A stretch of DNA of 64,000 nucleotides. Source: Paraspadella gotoi (taxonomy: Eukaryota; Chaetognatha). The position numbers were made by a program, and so were the translations under genes. This document shows positions 1-11,851 of this stretch, piece after piece. How positions within the stretch are numbered: position 1 is the stretch's first letter; every line of letters starts with the position of its first letter. The stretch is from contig CM119269.1 of the NCBI GenBank assembly GCA_051294375.1, positions 10,041,056 to 10,105,055 on the forward strand, given 5' to 3'. Under the pieces are notes generated by a model. That model saw only the letters and a program-made list of their open reading frames with translations. It did no database searches and was not told the DNA's origin.

Positions 1-384
1 CTAAGGTCCTAATAAAACTTAAAAGTATATTTATTTTTATATCCGTGATTTATTTTCATTGTATAATATCTCATATATCAATAAGGTAATATTTATCTTA
101 AAGTAGTTGTCCAATGGTCGCTGTCCGAATGTCCAATTGTCCTCATATCTGGTAAATCCTGATTTCTTGATGTCGAGACTTCTTGATGTGTTTCTGCAAA
201 GGTCACCAAAGGGCAACGCCGGCAATGGGGAAAGTTAGACAAAAGGAGATCAAAATCTGCTATGGTAAATCGTCAGAGACCCGGCCTTTTGATTTCCCCA
301 TTTAATGGTCGGTCGGTCGGTCTTCCTATAAAAGAAAACACTTTTCCTCCCTAATTTTCTTCTTAACATAAAAATAATCTATTC
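1..384. other. AT-rich spacer
   Basis: No gene, RNA or transposon signature is visible. A short GGTC run lies near 307-321. The open frames here are short and lack splice-site or composition support. Confidence 0.5.
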
Positions 385-757
385 ACTCCTTTTTACCTCT
401 CTAATCCCTCTTACTCCTCTACTTCTCTAAATCTCCTCTCTCCCCCTCCTCTACCTCTCTAAATTTCCTATCTCTCCTCCTCCACCCTTCTAAATCTCCT
501 CTCTCCTCCTCATATACCTCTCTAAATCTCTTTTCTCCCCCGCATCTACCTCTCTAAATTTCCTTTCTTCTCCTCCTCTACCTCTCTAAATCTCTTCTCT
601 CCCCATCCTCTACCTCTCTAAATCTCCTCTCTCGCCCTCATTTACCTCTCTAAATCTCCTCTCTTCCCTCCTCTACCTCTCTAAATCTCCTCTCTCCCCT
701 CCTCTACCTCTCTAAATCTCCTCTCTCCCCTCCTCCATCTAAATCTCCTCTCTTAAC
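385..757. repeat. CT-rich minisatellite, about 32-bp unit
   Basis: The phrase CTACCTCTCTAAATCTCC recurs roughly every 30-34 bases about ten times, with variants in the CT-rich half of the unit. It is a tandem array rather than a simple dinucleotide repeat. No coding potential is seen. Confidence 0.85.
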
Positions 758-854
758 TCTCTTTCTCCTCAGATGATCTGAGGGCAAAAGTTAATGACTC
801 CGACGCGAAACCAAAAACCCAGAGAAGGAAAAAACATCTTGAATACGAATGTCG

Positions 855-955
855 TGACCTGTCTGTCTGTCCAACTGTCTGTCCAATTGTCTGTCCCTCT
901 GTATGTCCGTCTCCCCGTCTATCTGTCTGTCCGACTGTCCGTCTTTCGATCTGTT
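855..955. repeat. Degenerate CTGT/CCGT tetranucleotide tract
   Basis: TCTGTCTGTCC-type words repeat with substitutions. Apparent proteins in both strands here are low-complexity translations. Confidence 0.75.
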
Positions 956-1149
956 CCGTTCACCCACCCTTACTTCAGTATGTGAATGACTGCTATATGT
1001 CACCATCCATACCTTTCTTTCTCTCCTTCACCGTCTCTGTCCCTGTCGTTGTCTCTATCTCTTTATGCATCTTCTGACTTCCTCTCCATCTAACTTCATT
1101 TCATTCTAATCCATTTGTCTCTCTTCCCCAAGTATGACGCCGTCCAATA

Positions 1150-1345
1150 AAGCGCAGTTTGAACTGGCTATAAGGGGACAGTTTTAACTGCGCCCTCTTT
1201 CTGTGCACGAAAACTGTCTTTTTTCCCTCTGTTTTGGGGAATCCCTACCACTACTTTTTACGGGGATTACTGTTTGAAACCTTCTGCCTTATCCACGGCG
1301 GGGAATCCCCGCCACTATTTTTGATGGGGATTGACGTTTGAAGCC
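1150..1345. repeat. Nested inverted repeats followed by a two-copy tandem repeat
   Basis: GCGCAGTT (1152-1159) pairs with AACTGCGC (1186-1193), and GACAGTTTT (1177-1185) pairs with AAAACTGTC (1210-1218). The two hairpins exclude each other. A unit of about 64 bases containing GGGGAATCCC, then GGGGATT and GTTTGAA, occurs twice just downstream (near 1236 and 1300). It may be a transposon remnant; no family is recognised. Confidence 0.5.
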
Positions 1346-1489
1346 CTGTCCCCACTGTGAATCATTATCATGGGCAGTCCTTGTTATAAAAATATTTTAA
1401 CTGAAAACATAAGTAACCTTAACAATCCTAATTTAAAAATAAATAATTTATTTGCATTTAGATTTATTCCTAAACCCTCTATTTTATAT

Positions 1490-1544
1490 TATCTCTCTCT
1501 CTCGGTTACTTACCTCCTACTTTTTATTTTTTCTATTTTCAATC

Positions 1545-1581
<37 letters not shown>

Positions 1582-1887
1582 CTCTCTCTTTCAAGCTATA
1601 TATACTATTATTGACTCTCTCTCTCTTTCAAATACTTGTATCTCTAACATCTTTCTCACACCTAGCTGACTATTTTTTTTTCTACTTTTTTATCTCTCTC
1701 ACTTTCTTTCTCTCTCTTTTGTCTACCTCTCTCTCTTTCTTTTTTATTTTCATATATATGTACATATATATGTATATATATATATATCTCTCTCTCTCTC
1801 TCTCTCTGTCTGTCTCCCTTTTTCATGGGTATTAGAGCGTAGTGAAAGTTACATGCAAAAATATTAAAAATATATTAAAGAAAGGAA

Positions 1888-1925
<38 letters not shown>

Positions 1926-2115
1926 AACAAAAAAAAAAAATAAAACATCCCAAATCGTTTGACCTCGATTATGTATCGATCATTTGATGGATACCTTGAA
2001 GCCCCAAAAAAAAAACAAAGAACGTATGTGAGAGAGAGAAGGAGAGAAGATGAAGAGAGAGACGAGAAGAGAGAGAGAGGAGAGAGAGAGAGAGATAGAG
2101 AGAGAGAGAGTGGCC
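1490..2115. repeat. Low-complexity block: (CT)n, (TA)n, poly(A), (GA)n
   Basis: A run of simple repeats includes CT tracts at about 1540-1595 and 1785-1810, TATATG near 1755-1785, an A-rich tract of about 75 bases (1889-1965), and GA tracts from 2028 to 2110. Open frames here are serine/leucine or arginine/glutamate runs and are not genes. Confidence 0.9.
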
Positions 2116-2248
2116 ATTTTCTCGTCCCCGTCATGAATTGGGGCGGGGATTATGCCGGGAATGAAATCCCGGCGAAGACCGCCGCAGGGCGTAGTTGCGG
2201 TGAACTTATAGTTCCTCTTCCCCGAAACTGCGCGAAGTTTAACCAGCT

Positions 2249-2512
2249 NNNNNNNNNNNNNNNNNNNNNNNNNNNNNNNNNNNNNNNNNNNNNNNNNNNN
2301 NNNNNNNNNNNNNNNNNNNNNNNNNNNNNNNNNNNNNNNNNNNNNNNNNNNNNNNNNNNNNNNNNNNNNNNNNNNNNNNNNNNNNNNNNNNNNNNNNNNN
2401 NNNNNNNNNNNNNNNNNNNNNNNNNNNNNNNNNNNNNNNNNNNNNNNNNNNNNNNNNNNNNNNNNNNNNNNNNNNNNNNNNNNNNNNNNNNNNNNNNNNN
2501 NNNNNNNNNNNN
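2249..2512. other. Assembly gap, 264 N
   Basis: Run of unknown bases. Both flanks are non-repetitive and GC-richer (2120-2248, and 2513 onward), so unique sequence may be lost. Confidence 1.
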
Positions 2513-3064
2513 GTTTAAACTGCGAGGATATGGCCCGCGTAATATCTCCTCTTCCCTTCAAGGATGTTGTCTGTCTGTCCGTTAGTCCTCATAATATTCA
2601 TCGTCTAATACATTTAGATTCAAACTCAAGAAAATCCCCTAAATTAGGATTCAGACTCTTACTTCGACTCGTGATTGTTTTTTCGGGTTCGAGGGGGGGG
2701 TCGGGTGGATGACAAGCTAGGGGGGAATATGTAAAGATTAAAAAATATCTATTTAGATGAGTTAAAAATTCGAATTAAAACATTTTTATAAAAAAATTAC
2801 TAAGTTCGGTGACTTGGGAGCCATGTATCAAGATCTGAAACAAATTACCGATTCATTTGATATAAATTGAAATTAGAGTTAAACTTTTTTTTTACTAGGA
2901 AAATGAACTAAGGTTTAAAACTAAATAAAAAGACAATGCGTCAAAAAATAATCAGTTAAAATAGAGTAATTAGACTAAAGACGAAATATGTCCGCCCCAG
3001 AAAAAAATTGCTTTTCTTTTTTGTCAATAAAAAAAGAAAATAGGAAAAGGATAATGAACTTCCG
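2513..3064. other. AT-rich spacer
   Basis: No supported gene or repeat family is visible. The only local oddity is a short G-rich run near 2690-2705. Confidence 0.4.
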
Positions 3065-3175
3065 TCACTCTCTCTCTCTCTCTTTTTCTCTCTCAATCTC
3101 TGTCTTTCTTTCTCTCTCTCTCTCTTTCTTTTTCTCTATCTATGTCTCTCTCTCTCGTCTCAACGCGTTTTCCCT
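3065..3175. repeat. (CT)n microsatellite
   Basis: Interrupted CT/CTTT dinucleotide tract. Confidence 0.9.
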
Positions 3176-3294
3176 CCGCGTCGCGCGCGTCTCGCTCTCT
3201 ATCTCGCCTCTCATTCTCGTTCGCGCAAAGGAACAAAAAAAAATGTTTTTTCCGTCGAAATCTATTTTTGCTTCGAAAAGAAAAATCTGTGGTG

Positions 3295-3425
3295 GGACGA
3301 TGTGGCGTTGTGGTGGCGTGGCTGTGACGCTGATGTGGCGTAGCTAGGGCGTTGGTAAGGCGTGGTTTTGACGCTGGTGTGGCGTTGCGGTGGCGTGGCA
3401 TTGAAGTCGCGTTGTTGTGGCGTCA
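3295..3425. repeat. GTGGCGT minisatellite
   Basis: GTGGCGTTG/GTGACGCTG-type words of roughly 10-15 bases repeat about nine times. An array of (GAC)n follows at 3486-3516. Confidence 0.75.
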
Positions 3426-3519
3426 CTTTTGTGGATGATATTGGTCATAAATAGGCGACGTCATATCAGTTTTGACAAAAACGATGATGATGACGACGAC
3501 GACGACGACGACGACAAAT

Positions 3520-4080
3520 AATCTTACGATTTCTCCCTTTAAACTAATTTCTCCGTCGCCAAGCTCCAAGCTTTTTGACCAAGCACAACGACGAAAAGGC
3601 GTTTCTATCCACGAGTCTATCGAATCCCAATCGCAAAATTTTCTTCGTCTTCTATCGCGGCGTTGAAACATCTTCGTTGCCAAGATTTTAATTAACGGAG
3701 ACTCAAAACTTTCTTTCTTTCTTTTTAAAGAACTCTTGTTAAAAAAGAAAAAAGTGGAATAATTAAAACCGACGGATTTATCTTGGAAAAAAAAAATAGT
3801 TTTTTACTTCGTTTTTTAATCCTAAATTTTCTTCGTGTTATTCTTTCCTTTTTTTTTAAATATAATTTTAATTTTTACTTTTCTTTTTCTTCAATTCTTT
3901 TTTCTTGTTTCTCCTGATGTTTTACTGTGTTTTTGTTTTTGGACTTTCGACTTTTTTCATTTAAAAAATAAAATTTCTATCTTGTTTTTTTTTATTATTA
4001 ATTTATTTTTTCGTGGAACTTTCCTTTACCATTTTTTTACAAACTCGAGTAATGAGATATTTTAAGATAAAAATGAGAAA
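3520..4080. other. AT-rich spacer
   Basis: T-rich and A-rich non-coding sequence. Nothing beyond short low-complexity runs is supported. Confidence 0.4.
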
Positions 4081-4084
4081 AATA

Positions 4085-4395
4085 GAGACAAAAAACCGAA
4101 TTATCTCCTTATTGCGAATTTGCTTTTTAGTTGCGCCTCGAGTACTCGCGAAGAAACTCTATGAGACACTTTTCGGTCGGTCTGTCGGTCGGTCGGTCGG
4201 TCGGTCGGTATGTCTCACTTTCGTTAAAAATATTCATAACGCGCCTCTAGTCAGTTGATCACTTGTTGAAACAAAAAAAAAATAAATCTAAGTGACTGCT
4301 AGCGCCGCCTTCAGTAAATCATAAAACTATAAAGAATAAAAGATGGGATAAGAATGTTATTGCGGCGCAACACACATTTGAATTTCCATTCTTTT
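4085..4395 (+). repeat. Dispersed repeat family R2 with GGTC array
   Basis: The layout is: TTTTAGTTGCG..GAGTACTCG, then a (GGTC)n array, then CTAAGTGACT, then GCGGCGCAACAC..TTGAATT. The same succession returns near 51990-52265, and the GGCGCAACACATTGGAAT..CCGTTC end returns at 37580-37625 and inverted near 40795-40825. This marks an interspersed repeat family, class unknown. Confidence 0.6.
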
Positions 4396-4497
4396 TTTTC
4401 ATCATCAGAGACATAAACGCAAATGTGGATTAATCACCAGAGAGATTTGACTGGACGATGAATTAATCACCAAAGAGACTTACATTTGAAAAAAAAA

Positions 4498-4613
4498 TCT
4501 CTCTCTCTCTTTCTTTGTCTCTCTCTCGCTCCCCCTCTCTCTCTCACTCACTCTCTCTCTCTTTGTCTCTCTCTCTTTCACTCTTTCTTGCTCTCTCTTT
4601 TTTGTCTCTCTCT

Positions 4614-4675
<62 letters not shown>

Positions 4676-4690
4676 CTCTCTCTCTTCTTT
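4498..4690. repeat. (CT)n microsatellite, about 190 bp
   Basis: Nearly continuous CT repeats immediately upstream of the GC-rich duplicated block. All long open frames across it are serine/leucine runs. Confidence 0.95.
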
Positions 4691-5537
4691 CACCCGTACT
4701 CCCTCCCCGTCGCCCCTGCATTGCGGTCTTCCAACAACAACGAACATTCATCTTCGTTTCGTCATTACATTGACTATCGTCCCGCGCATCCTCAGCCGCG
4801 GCGTTTTTTCAGCCGCAGGGAAAAAGCGGCGCCGCCGACGCCGCCTTTGCGACGGCGTACTTGGCCGGGTCGAAACGCCGCTCAGAGCCCGCGTTTCGCC
4901 GCCGGCGACGAGGCCGAAGAGAATTGTCCGGACGGCTCCGGCGCCGGTGGGAGTCGGGTCGATGCGTTGGAAGAGCATTTGGCGCTCGAGGATCACGTCG
5001 CAAGGAAAACTCGAGAGATTCGCGCCGACGGACGATGACTTTCTGGGGGAAAGAAAATTGGGGGGTTTGGGGGTAGCGGATGAAAAGGGGGTTGAAGAGG
5101 AAAGAAAGGGGTCAACGGGGAATAAGAAAATGAAAAAAGTAGGGAGGAGAAGACAAGGGAGGAAATGAAAAGGAGAAATGTAATCTGGACAAAAGAGGAA
5201 ACTGATATTTTATTGAAATTAAAGAATAAAGAAATTAATGAAAACTCGGAAGAAAGAAGACATGAGGATGAAGAAAAGGGTCACCGCCAGTCAAAGAGTC
5301 ACACTGTCACTGTCTCAGCAGCAGTTACCTTCGCATGTCGGAAACTCACCTCCCTCAAAGGATCGAGTGTGAGGAGGCAAAAACTCTTGAGGAGCTCTTT
5401 CCTCGGACGGAGGCTCCTCTGGCGCGAAGTCGAAGACGACTGGCACAAAAACAAAGAGCATCACCCTCGATTTTGGTTAATCCTTTTAAAAATATGTTAA
5501 GTCTTAGAAAGACATTGAAAATAACATTGCCTAAAGA
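4690..5537 (+). repeat. GC-rich duplicated block, copy 1
   Basis: This block recurs in direct orientation at 16825-17648. The two copies are easily aligned and differ mainly by single-base indels. Copy 1 continues into the left arm of the large inverted repeat, whereas copy 2 stops at a 25-N gap at the equivalent point. It holds a candidate exon, listed separately. Confidence 0.85.
4813..5066. CDS. Candidate exon in the GC-rich block, strand unresolved
   Basis: GC content rises sharply here, and both strands show protein-like frames with plausible splice acceptors. On plus, TTTTTTCAG precedes 4813 and the frame begins PQGKSGAADAAFATAYLAGS, later giving SRVDALEEHLALEDHVARK, but a one-base shift is needed between the parts. 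On minus, CTTTCCCCCAG precedes about 5056 and the frame contains ILERQMLFQRIDPTPTGAG and AVRTILFGLVAGGE. The second copy (about 16935-17165) keeps RVDALEEHLA on plus and MLFQRIDPTSTGAGAVRT on minus, each with different frameshifts. The indels look like sequencing errors, so neither frame can be trusted end to end. Plus would agree with the other exons of the window. No family is recognised. Confidence 0.35.
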
Positions 5538-6129
5538 TGAATGGATTCCTCACTTCCAATATTTATTTTCTTTTAAAAAGCAAAGACGGACAGCCGATAA
5601 AAAGATAGAGAATAAAAAGACAGATGGACACCGAAGAAAGACAAAAGGATTTTGATCGATTGACAGAGAAAATCTCAAATTTATCATAGTAAAAGAATAA
5701 AAATAACGTACGAAAAGTCAACGCGAAATAAAAATGAATTATCGTCTATAAATAAAAAAAAGTAAAATGAGGGAGAAAAAGGGGAAAGACGACGAGAGCG
5801 ACGACGACGACGACGAAACGAATCAAGAAACGAACACCTGCGACTCCTTTTTTTGCTAAAAGCGAAAGCGGAAACGTTTTATTTATTCCGAGGAAAACGT
5901 GAGTTTTTATCAGAAAGCAATTTATTAATAATTTTTATCTTTCTTTGTTTTTCATTAATTTTTCCTTTTTAATTTTCTTCGGATGAAGTATTAAATTAAA
6001 TATCGTTTATCAGGTAGGTTAATGAAGTTGTTGAAAAAATAGATATGTGATAATAATAATAATCTTGACTGTTAAAGAAAGTTGCTTTATTCCGCTTTAA
6101 AATCGGAATGACTTTGATTTGTATTTGAT

Positions 6130-6310
6130 TGGTTTATGAAATTAGTACAACGAATATACAGCATTATTAAAATCTTTTCATTTAATAGAGTAAGCTCTCT
6201 TGCAAGATTAATCGACGGCAGGTCCTTGCAAGCTTTCAATCAAGATTCTTTTACAGACGAGTTTTATTCACTCCCCAGAGTATCTGGACCTCCCCTATCG
6301 ATTTGATATA
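6130..6310 (+). repeat. Dispersed repeat family R1, copy
   Basis: It contains ATGAAATTAGTACAAC, then GCAAGCTTTCAATCAAGATTC and TTATTCACTCCCCAGAGTATCTGG. Related copies are near 43045-43250, 48378-48545 and 63860-64000, with short pieces at 24360 and 36945. The mirror copy in the other arm is about 15190-15365. Class unknown. Confidence 0.65.
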
Positions 6311-6714
6311 TCGATGATATTTCAAAGAAAATCAAGGTAAAATATTTTCAAAAGAATGTTTAAATTGTAGTGAAAAGTATTATTTCGCGGAATGCTAAAA
6401 TCTGGTCCGCCAATTCTCTCCGCTAACTACTAAGGATAGGATAAAAAAGCTTTAAAATATTCTTGCAAGGGTCCCTAACTAGGCATAATACGCAAATATA
6501 CAAAGAAGCTTAATTTTAATGATGGATGATTGATTGATTGATTATTGATTGATTAATTGTATTCCTAACCTGCTTCTTCAGTTACGTTTTTTCTGCGGAA
6601 CTCTTCCTCTGTGGATTCTGTGATTCTGTCTTTTGTATCGATGATAATCTTTGAAGGTTTTCCGTCGTCGTCGTCATCGGGTGCCGAAACCAAATGGCCG
6701 CCATTGTTGTCCAT

Positions 6715-7275
6715 GGTTCTCTTTAACTCTTTTCCTTTTCTTCTTTTTTACATTCCTCTTTTTTCCTCCATCTTCCTCCATCAACAATCATTTTCCTGCA
6801 TTTTCTCAATCTTCTTTCTTTTTTCCTTATTTCTTTTTCTTCCTCGCTTTGATTCGCTTCACTTCTTTTTCCTTTTCTTTTCTCTTCTCCTTTTCTCATC
6901 TTCATTTTTTCTCCTTTTTCAAAAGTTTCCTTTCGCTTTTTTCTTTCCCTCTTTTCTTTCCCTTTTAGCGAGCAACGAACTTCAGCTTTTGTATTTTTTG
7001 TTCCTTCGTTTTTGTTCTTGATAAAGATTCTGTTTTTGGTTCTTTGTTTGTAGCTTTGTTCTTTGTTCTGTCATGTTTGTTTCGACCTTCAACTTTTTTT
7101 CTGCTCCTGAACTTTTCTTTAGTGTTTTTATTGACTTTTTCTTGTTTTCTTTATTTTCTACTTCAATTTCTTCTACATTTTTTCCATTTTCTTCTCCTTT
7201 TTTTTTCCAATTTTCTTCTCCATTTTTTCGCATTTTCTTCTCCTTTTTTCCCATTTTCTCTCTCCATTTTTTCAA
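6715..7275. repeat. Pyrimidine-rich tract
   Basis: Long T/C-rich sequence, with a TTTTCTCCATTTTTTC-like unit near 7185-7275. It is the reverse complement of the purine-rich sequence at 14220-14770. Frames through it are phenylalanine/serine-rich on one strand and lysine/glutamate-rich on the other, as expected for strand-asymmetric low-complexity DNA. Confidence 0.8.
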
Positions 7276-7375
7276 ATTCTCTCATACTTATCTACTTCTG
7301 GTTTCGCCTTCTTTCTCTGGTCGACTGGTTGACTCGCCTCGTTTCCTGTCGAAGGAAAAAACAAACAATTCGATA

Positions 7376-7380
7376 GAGAG

Positions 7381-7445
<65 letters not shown>
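7376..7445. repeat. (GA)n microsatellite
   Basis: About 60 bases of nearly pure GA repeat. Confidence 0.95.
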
Positions 7446-7447
<2 letters not shown>

Positions 7448-7719
7448 GATATTTTAATGTAGCTGTTCCCTCTCTCGCTTTCTTTTAGTCGACGAGGTAC
7501 GGCTCGACTCTCTCTCTCGTCCGTCTCATCATCTTCATTCATCTCTCAGGAATTTCAAAAGGTTGTTTCGCCAAAAAGAGATTTCCAAAATCTTGTCCTG
7601 GAAAAACTCTTTTAATTTTAATTTTGACGTTGTAATAGTAATTGGGAATCTTTCCTTCCTCCTGCCCGTCCGTCTCCTCTTTCTCCTCTCCTCTTTTTAA
7701 TTTTTCCTCCTCATCTTTC

Positions 7720-7724
7720 TCTTG

Positions 7725-7777
<53 letters not shown>

Positions 7778-7960
7778 TCTCCTCTCTCTCTCCTGCCATT
7801 CTTTCTGCCACCTTCTCCTCTCTCACCTCTCCTCTCTCCTCCCTCTAGTTCCTCTTTTTCTCTCTTCCATTCTTTCTTCCTCCCCTCTCCCTCTCTCCCC
7901 TCAAATCCATCCTCTCTCCCCTCCCCTTTATTCGCTCTGTCTCTAACTCCCTCTCTCTCT
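7720..7960. repeat. CT-rich microsatellite block
   Basis: (CT)n followed by CTCC/CCTT-rich sequence. The right-arm equivalent is split by the 12517-13556 insertion. Confidence 0.85.
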
Positions 7961-8063
7961 CCAGCTGCACCCCCCTCTGTCACCGAAAAGGAGCTAGAAG
8001 ACCTGATTTCCATTTTCCGCCCGCGGATTTTTTCTGAATATACCCAACCGGCCACAGAAGTAT

Positions 8064-8210
8064 CATGCGTCGTCGTCGTCGTCGGTCGTCGTCGTCGTCG
8101 TCGATCGAGTCGAGATTCCGCCGAATTACCTCGGCGCCGAGATTTCCTTCGTCCGGTCGTCGTTGTTGTTGCTTCTTCCTCTTATCTCCTTCGGTCGTCG
8201 TCGTCGTCGT
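8064..8210. repeat. (CGT)n tracts
   Basis: Two CGT/GTC trinucleotide runs (8064-8106 and 8195-8210) flank GC-rich unique sequence. The equivalents in the right arm are GAC runs at about 12150-12170 and 12250-12285. Confidence 0.85.
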
Positions 8211-9107
8211 CTCATACTTATCGTCTGATTCATACTTCATTAGCTTTCCGTCTTTAAAATCCGCATAAACGTTCGTCATTTGTGGTTATCCAGATTTTAA
8301 CATTTGGAGTTCTTTCCTTTTCGTTTTAATTTAGATTTGGATTTTATATTGAATATGGCGAAATGGTTTTTTGTTGTTCACGATTTTCGGTTGTCATTAC
8401 TGTTTTCTGAATCACTAGACGATTTTATATTCATTCGGCATTCATTGTCCGATTCACGGTGCTTGAATCTTTGCGATAGATTTAAGCTCGACGATTTCTG
8501 AATCTGGAAATCTGAATCTAATAAATTTTTGCTTCGTCCGTTCGTCGTCGGTCGTCGTCGTCGTCGTCGTCGTATTATCGCAAATCTTTCCTGCCGATTT
8601 TCCTTCCGTTAATCTCGACTCTGCATGAAATTCCTCCGCCTCCACAAATGATTTTGAATGATGATCGGTCGCGATCTTCGCGCACAGTGATTTCCTCGAA
8701 TCGATTGAGATTCCTTTTCGTTCATTCAGGCGAACTTAAGATTTCCATGTTTATCAAGGCGGGAAAAAGTGTTGGATCGGTCACTGACGAATTTGTTTAT
8801 TTGATCAGTGCGAGTTGCTTTTAATGAAGATTGTCCTTCGAGTGCTTTTGGCGTGATTGTCCTTTTAAACACCGGACGCAAAAAATTTCAACCTTGACCA
8901 AGCGAATGAAATTGGTCCTTTGATGACGGGCATTTCTAGAGTCCAGGACCTAATCAGAGCGCCATTCGCGCCCGATAAGCCAGGCGAGCGCCTGTTCGCC
9001 TCTCGTATTGAAATCAGGCGACGGAAAGAGACAAACGATCGACGAACGACGACGACGATTCGGTTCCGAAGCCGTTGATTCCTTCGTGAGACGGAGCGAT
9101 GGCGTTC

Positions 9108-9111
9108 AATG

Positions 9112-9159
<48 letters not shown>

Positions 9160-9162
9160 AGC

Positions 9163-9208
<46 letters not shown>

Positions 9209-9210
9209 CG
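9108..9210. repeat. (GA)n microsatellite
   Basis: Interrupted GA repeat of about 100 bases, inside the left arm of the inverted repeat. Confidence 0.95.
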
Positions 9211-9459
9211 TAGGTTTGTCTTTTTGTCGTCCGTCGCTCGTCCACACAAGACATCCCGCGTTCAGTGGACGTTTATTTATTTTTTTTTTCTTTATGCAAA
9301 ATTAAATTTCTGGTTTTTTGTTATTCGCGTTTTTAATATCCCTTATTTTTTCCAAATGTTCTTATCAAGTAGGGCTTCTTTGTTCGAGTTTTTCAAATCT
9401 CTTTTAAAAGTTCAATTTTGGTTTTAAATTTTTTTAGAACCGAGTACTAAGCAAGAGAA

Positions 9460-9555
9460 TACGAGAAGAGAGAGAGAGAAGAGAGAGAGAGAAGAGAGAG
9501 AGAAGAGAGAGAAGAGAGAGAGGAGAGAGAGAGAGAGAGGAGAGAGAGGAGATTG
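9460..9555. repeat. (GA)n microsatellite at the inverted-repeat boundary
   Basis: GAGAGAA-type repeats directly inside the spacer between the two arms. A (CT)n tract at 10658-10687 sits at the other edge of the spacer, next to a gap. Confidence 0.9.
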
Positions 9556-9617
9556 GTTTGATTTGAAATTTGATTTATTATGCTCAAGAGATGTGAAAAT
9601 TACACAGTAACAATGCA

Positions 9618-9642
9618 NNNNNNNNNNNNNNNNNNNNNNNNN
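9618..9642. other. Assembly gap, 25 N
   Basis: One of six gaps of exactly 25 N in the window, which suggests a fixed filler for joins of unknown size. Confidence 1.
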
Positions 9643-9751
9643 AAAACTCTTCCGAGATACATCATTACCATCGGAGTCACGGGACGGAATGATGATGAAG
9701 TGGATTTCATGGAAATCAGGGAAGATGATAGCGGGGAGATCCCATCGCTCT

Positions 9752-9752
9752 G

Positions 9753-9791
<39 letters not shown>

Positions 9792-9815
9792 TCACCGTCG
9801 TCGTCATTGTCGTCG
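9752..9815. repeat. (CGT)n microsatellite
   Basis: Roughly twelve CGT units plus degenerate copies. Confidence 0.9.
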
Positions 9816-10652
9816 TCACCTTCCTCTCTCTAACCGAGCCATCGCTATTTCCATGAATCCATTCATCACTTCGGTTATCAACACAACATCACATTCACTA
9901 CAGCCCCATCTCCGCTCCATCCCCTCTCTCTCTCTCTCTCTCTCTCTCATATTCCGCCAACGCGGCCAACTTCGTCTAAGCGAGAAGATTTCCGATGCGA
10001 AAAAAAAATATTTCCTGTGTATTAAAGGCTTTTCAGGATTACAGCATTAGAGCATTAGATCATTAAAACATAAAAAAACTGGTGATGCCGACAAAAAGAT
10101 TAAACTACCCTTGTGAAGATATTTTCCTCTTCACGCCCATGGAAACATGCGTTTACAGCGTCGACCGTTCCTAGCAAGCTTAACATAGGTTTTGTCTGAA
10201 TATTTAGTTGAATCTCAAGGAATTTCGTGAATGAAGAGTAGCAACGAAGATTTCAAATTCTATTATTTAATGTCAATTATCCAGAAAAACCCGTAAAACT
10301 TAGGTTGAGAACGGGCAACACATTACACTGTAATTTACAGGTTTCAAATCGAACTGAAGTTGATCATAAGGCTCGCCAAAATTACGAGAAGACAGAAAAA
10401 ATACCAATAAAACAAATGACCAGACTTATAAAAGACTGGTCAAATACTAAGCGAGGTCGGTGAAACGATGTTGATCTAAAAAAGAGAGCGAGCTTGGAAA
10501 AATACAGGGCGAGGTCTAACTTTTCCTCAACCCTTACCCATCTAATATATATTTTTATAAATTTTATTTATTTTTTTTAAAATATGATACTTTTTTAATT
10601 TTTGTGTCTCGACGATTTCCATTTTGTTTACACAGAGAACTTTGTGAAATTA

Positions 10653-10657
<5 letters not shown>
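9816..10657. other. Spacer between inverted-repeat arms
   Basis: Mostly unique AT-rich sequence with a short CT run at 9922-9950. No splice-bounded open frame or repeat family could be supported. Confidence 0.4.
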
Positions 10658-10687
<30 letters not shown>

Positions 10688-10879
10688 NNNNNNNNNNNNN
10701 NNNNNNNNNNNNNNNNNNNNNNNNNNNNNNNNNNNNNNNNNNNNNNNNNNNNNNNNNNNNNNNNNNNNNNNNNNNNNNNNNNNNNNNNNNNNNNNNNNNN
10801 NNNNNNNNNNNNNNNNNNNNNNNNNNNNNNNNNNNNNNNNNNNNNNNNNNNNNNNNNNNNNNNNNNNNNNNNNNNNNNN
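10688..10879. other. Assembly gap, 192 N
   Basis: Sits between a (CT)n tract and the first base of the right inverted arm, so a microsatellite-induced break is likely. Confidence 1.
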
Positions 10880-11441
10880 TGGCTTAGTACTCGGTAAAAA
10901 AATTAAAAACAAAATGAACTAAAAAGAGATGAAAAACTCGAACAAAGAAAGCCCTACTTGAAAGAACATTGAAAAAATAAGGATATTAAAAACAATAACA
11001 AAAAACCAGAAATTTAATTTGCATAAAAGAAAAAAAAATTAAAAAAAAACGGAACGTCCACTGAACGCGAATGTCTGTGTGGACGACAAGAGCGGACAAA
11101 TAAAGACACATATAAACGTATACTAAACCGTGCCGTCTGCTCTCTCTCTCGTCTCGGTCTCGTCCTCCTCGTCTCGTCTGCTCGGTTGCTCTCTCATCGG
11201 CCGATTTCCAGCTCGGTCTCCCGTGCTCACATCCCGGTCTTCTCGCTCTCTCATCTGCGCTGCTCGTCTCTCGTCTCCCTCTCTTCTCTTCTCGTCCTCG
11301 CCATGAACGCGCGATTCGTGCCGTCTCCGAAGGATCAACGGCTTCGACCGAATCGTCGTCGTCGTCGTCGTCGTTTGTCTCTTTCCGTCGCCTGGATTTT
11401 CAATCGAGAGGCGAACAGGCGCTCGCCTGGCTTATCGGGCG

Positions 11442-11799
11442 ATGGCGCCTGATTGGCCTGACTCTAGAAATGCCGTCATCAAAGACAATCATTCGCTTGG
11501 TCAAGGTGAAAATTTTGCGTCGGTTGTAAAAGACAATCACGCCAAGCACTCGAAGGACAATCTCATTAAAGCAACGCCTGATCAAAATAACAAATTCGTC
11601 AGTGACCGATCAAACTTTTTCCCGCCTGATAAACTGGAAATCTTAAGTTCGCCTGATGAACGAAAGGAATCGCATCGATTCGAGGAAATCACTGTGGAAG
11701 AATCGCGACCGATCATCGATTCAAAAATCATTGTGGAGGCGGAGAATTTCATTGAGAGTCGAAGATTAACGAAGAAAATCGGAGGAAAAGATTTGGATA

Positions 11800-11851
<52 letters not shown>

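Larger units (their letters stand above)
5538..9452 (+). repeat. Large inverted repeat, left arm
   Basis: The sequence is matched in reverse complement by 10880-15905. Landmarks are GAATGGATTCCTCACTTCC at the outer end (about 5538), the ATGGCCGCCATTGTTGTCC block (6694) and ACCGAGTACTAAGC at the inner end (about 9438). The arms differ by many 1-2 base indels and in CT/GA lengths. The right arm also carries a 1.04-kb transposon-like insertion that is absent here. Minus-strand frames equivalent to the right-arm open frames are broken by indels. Confidence 0.9.
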
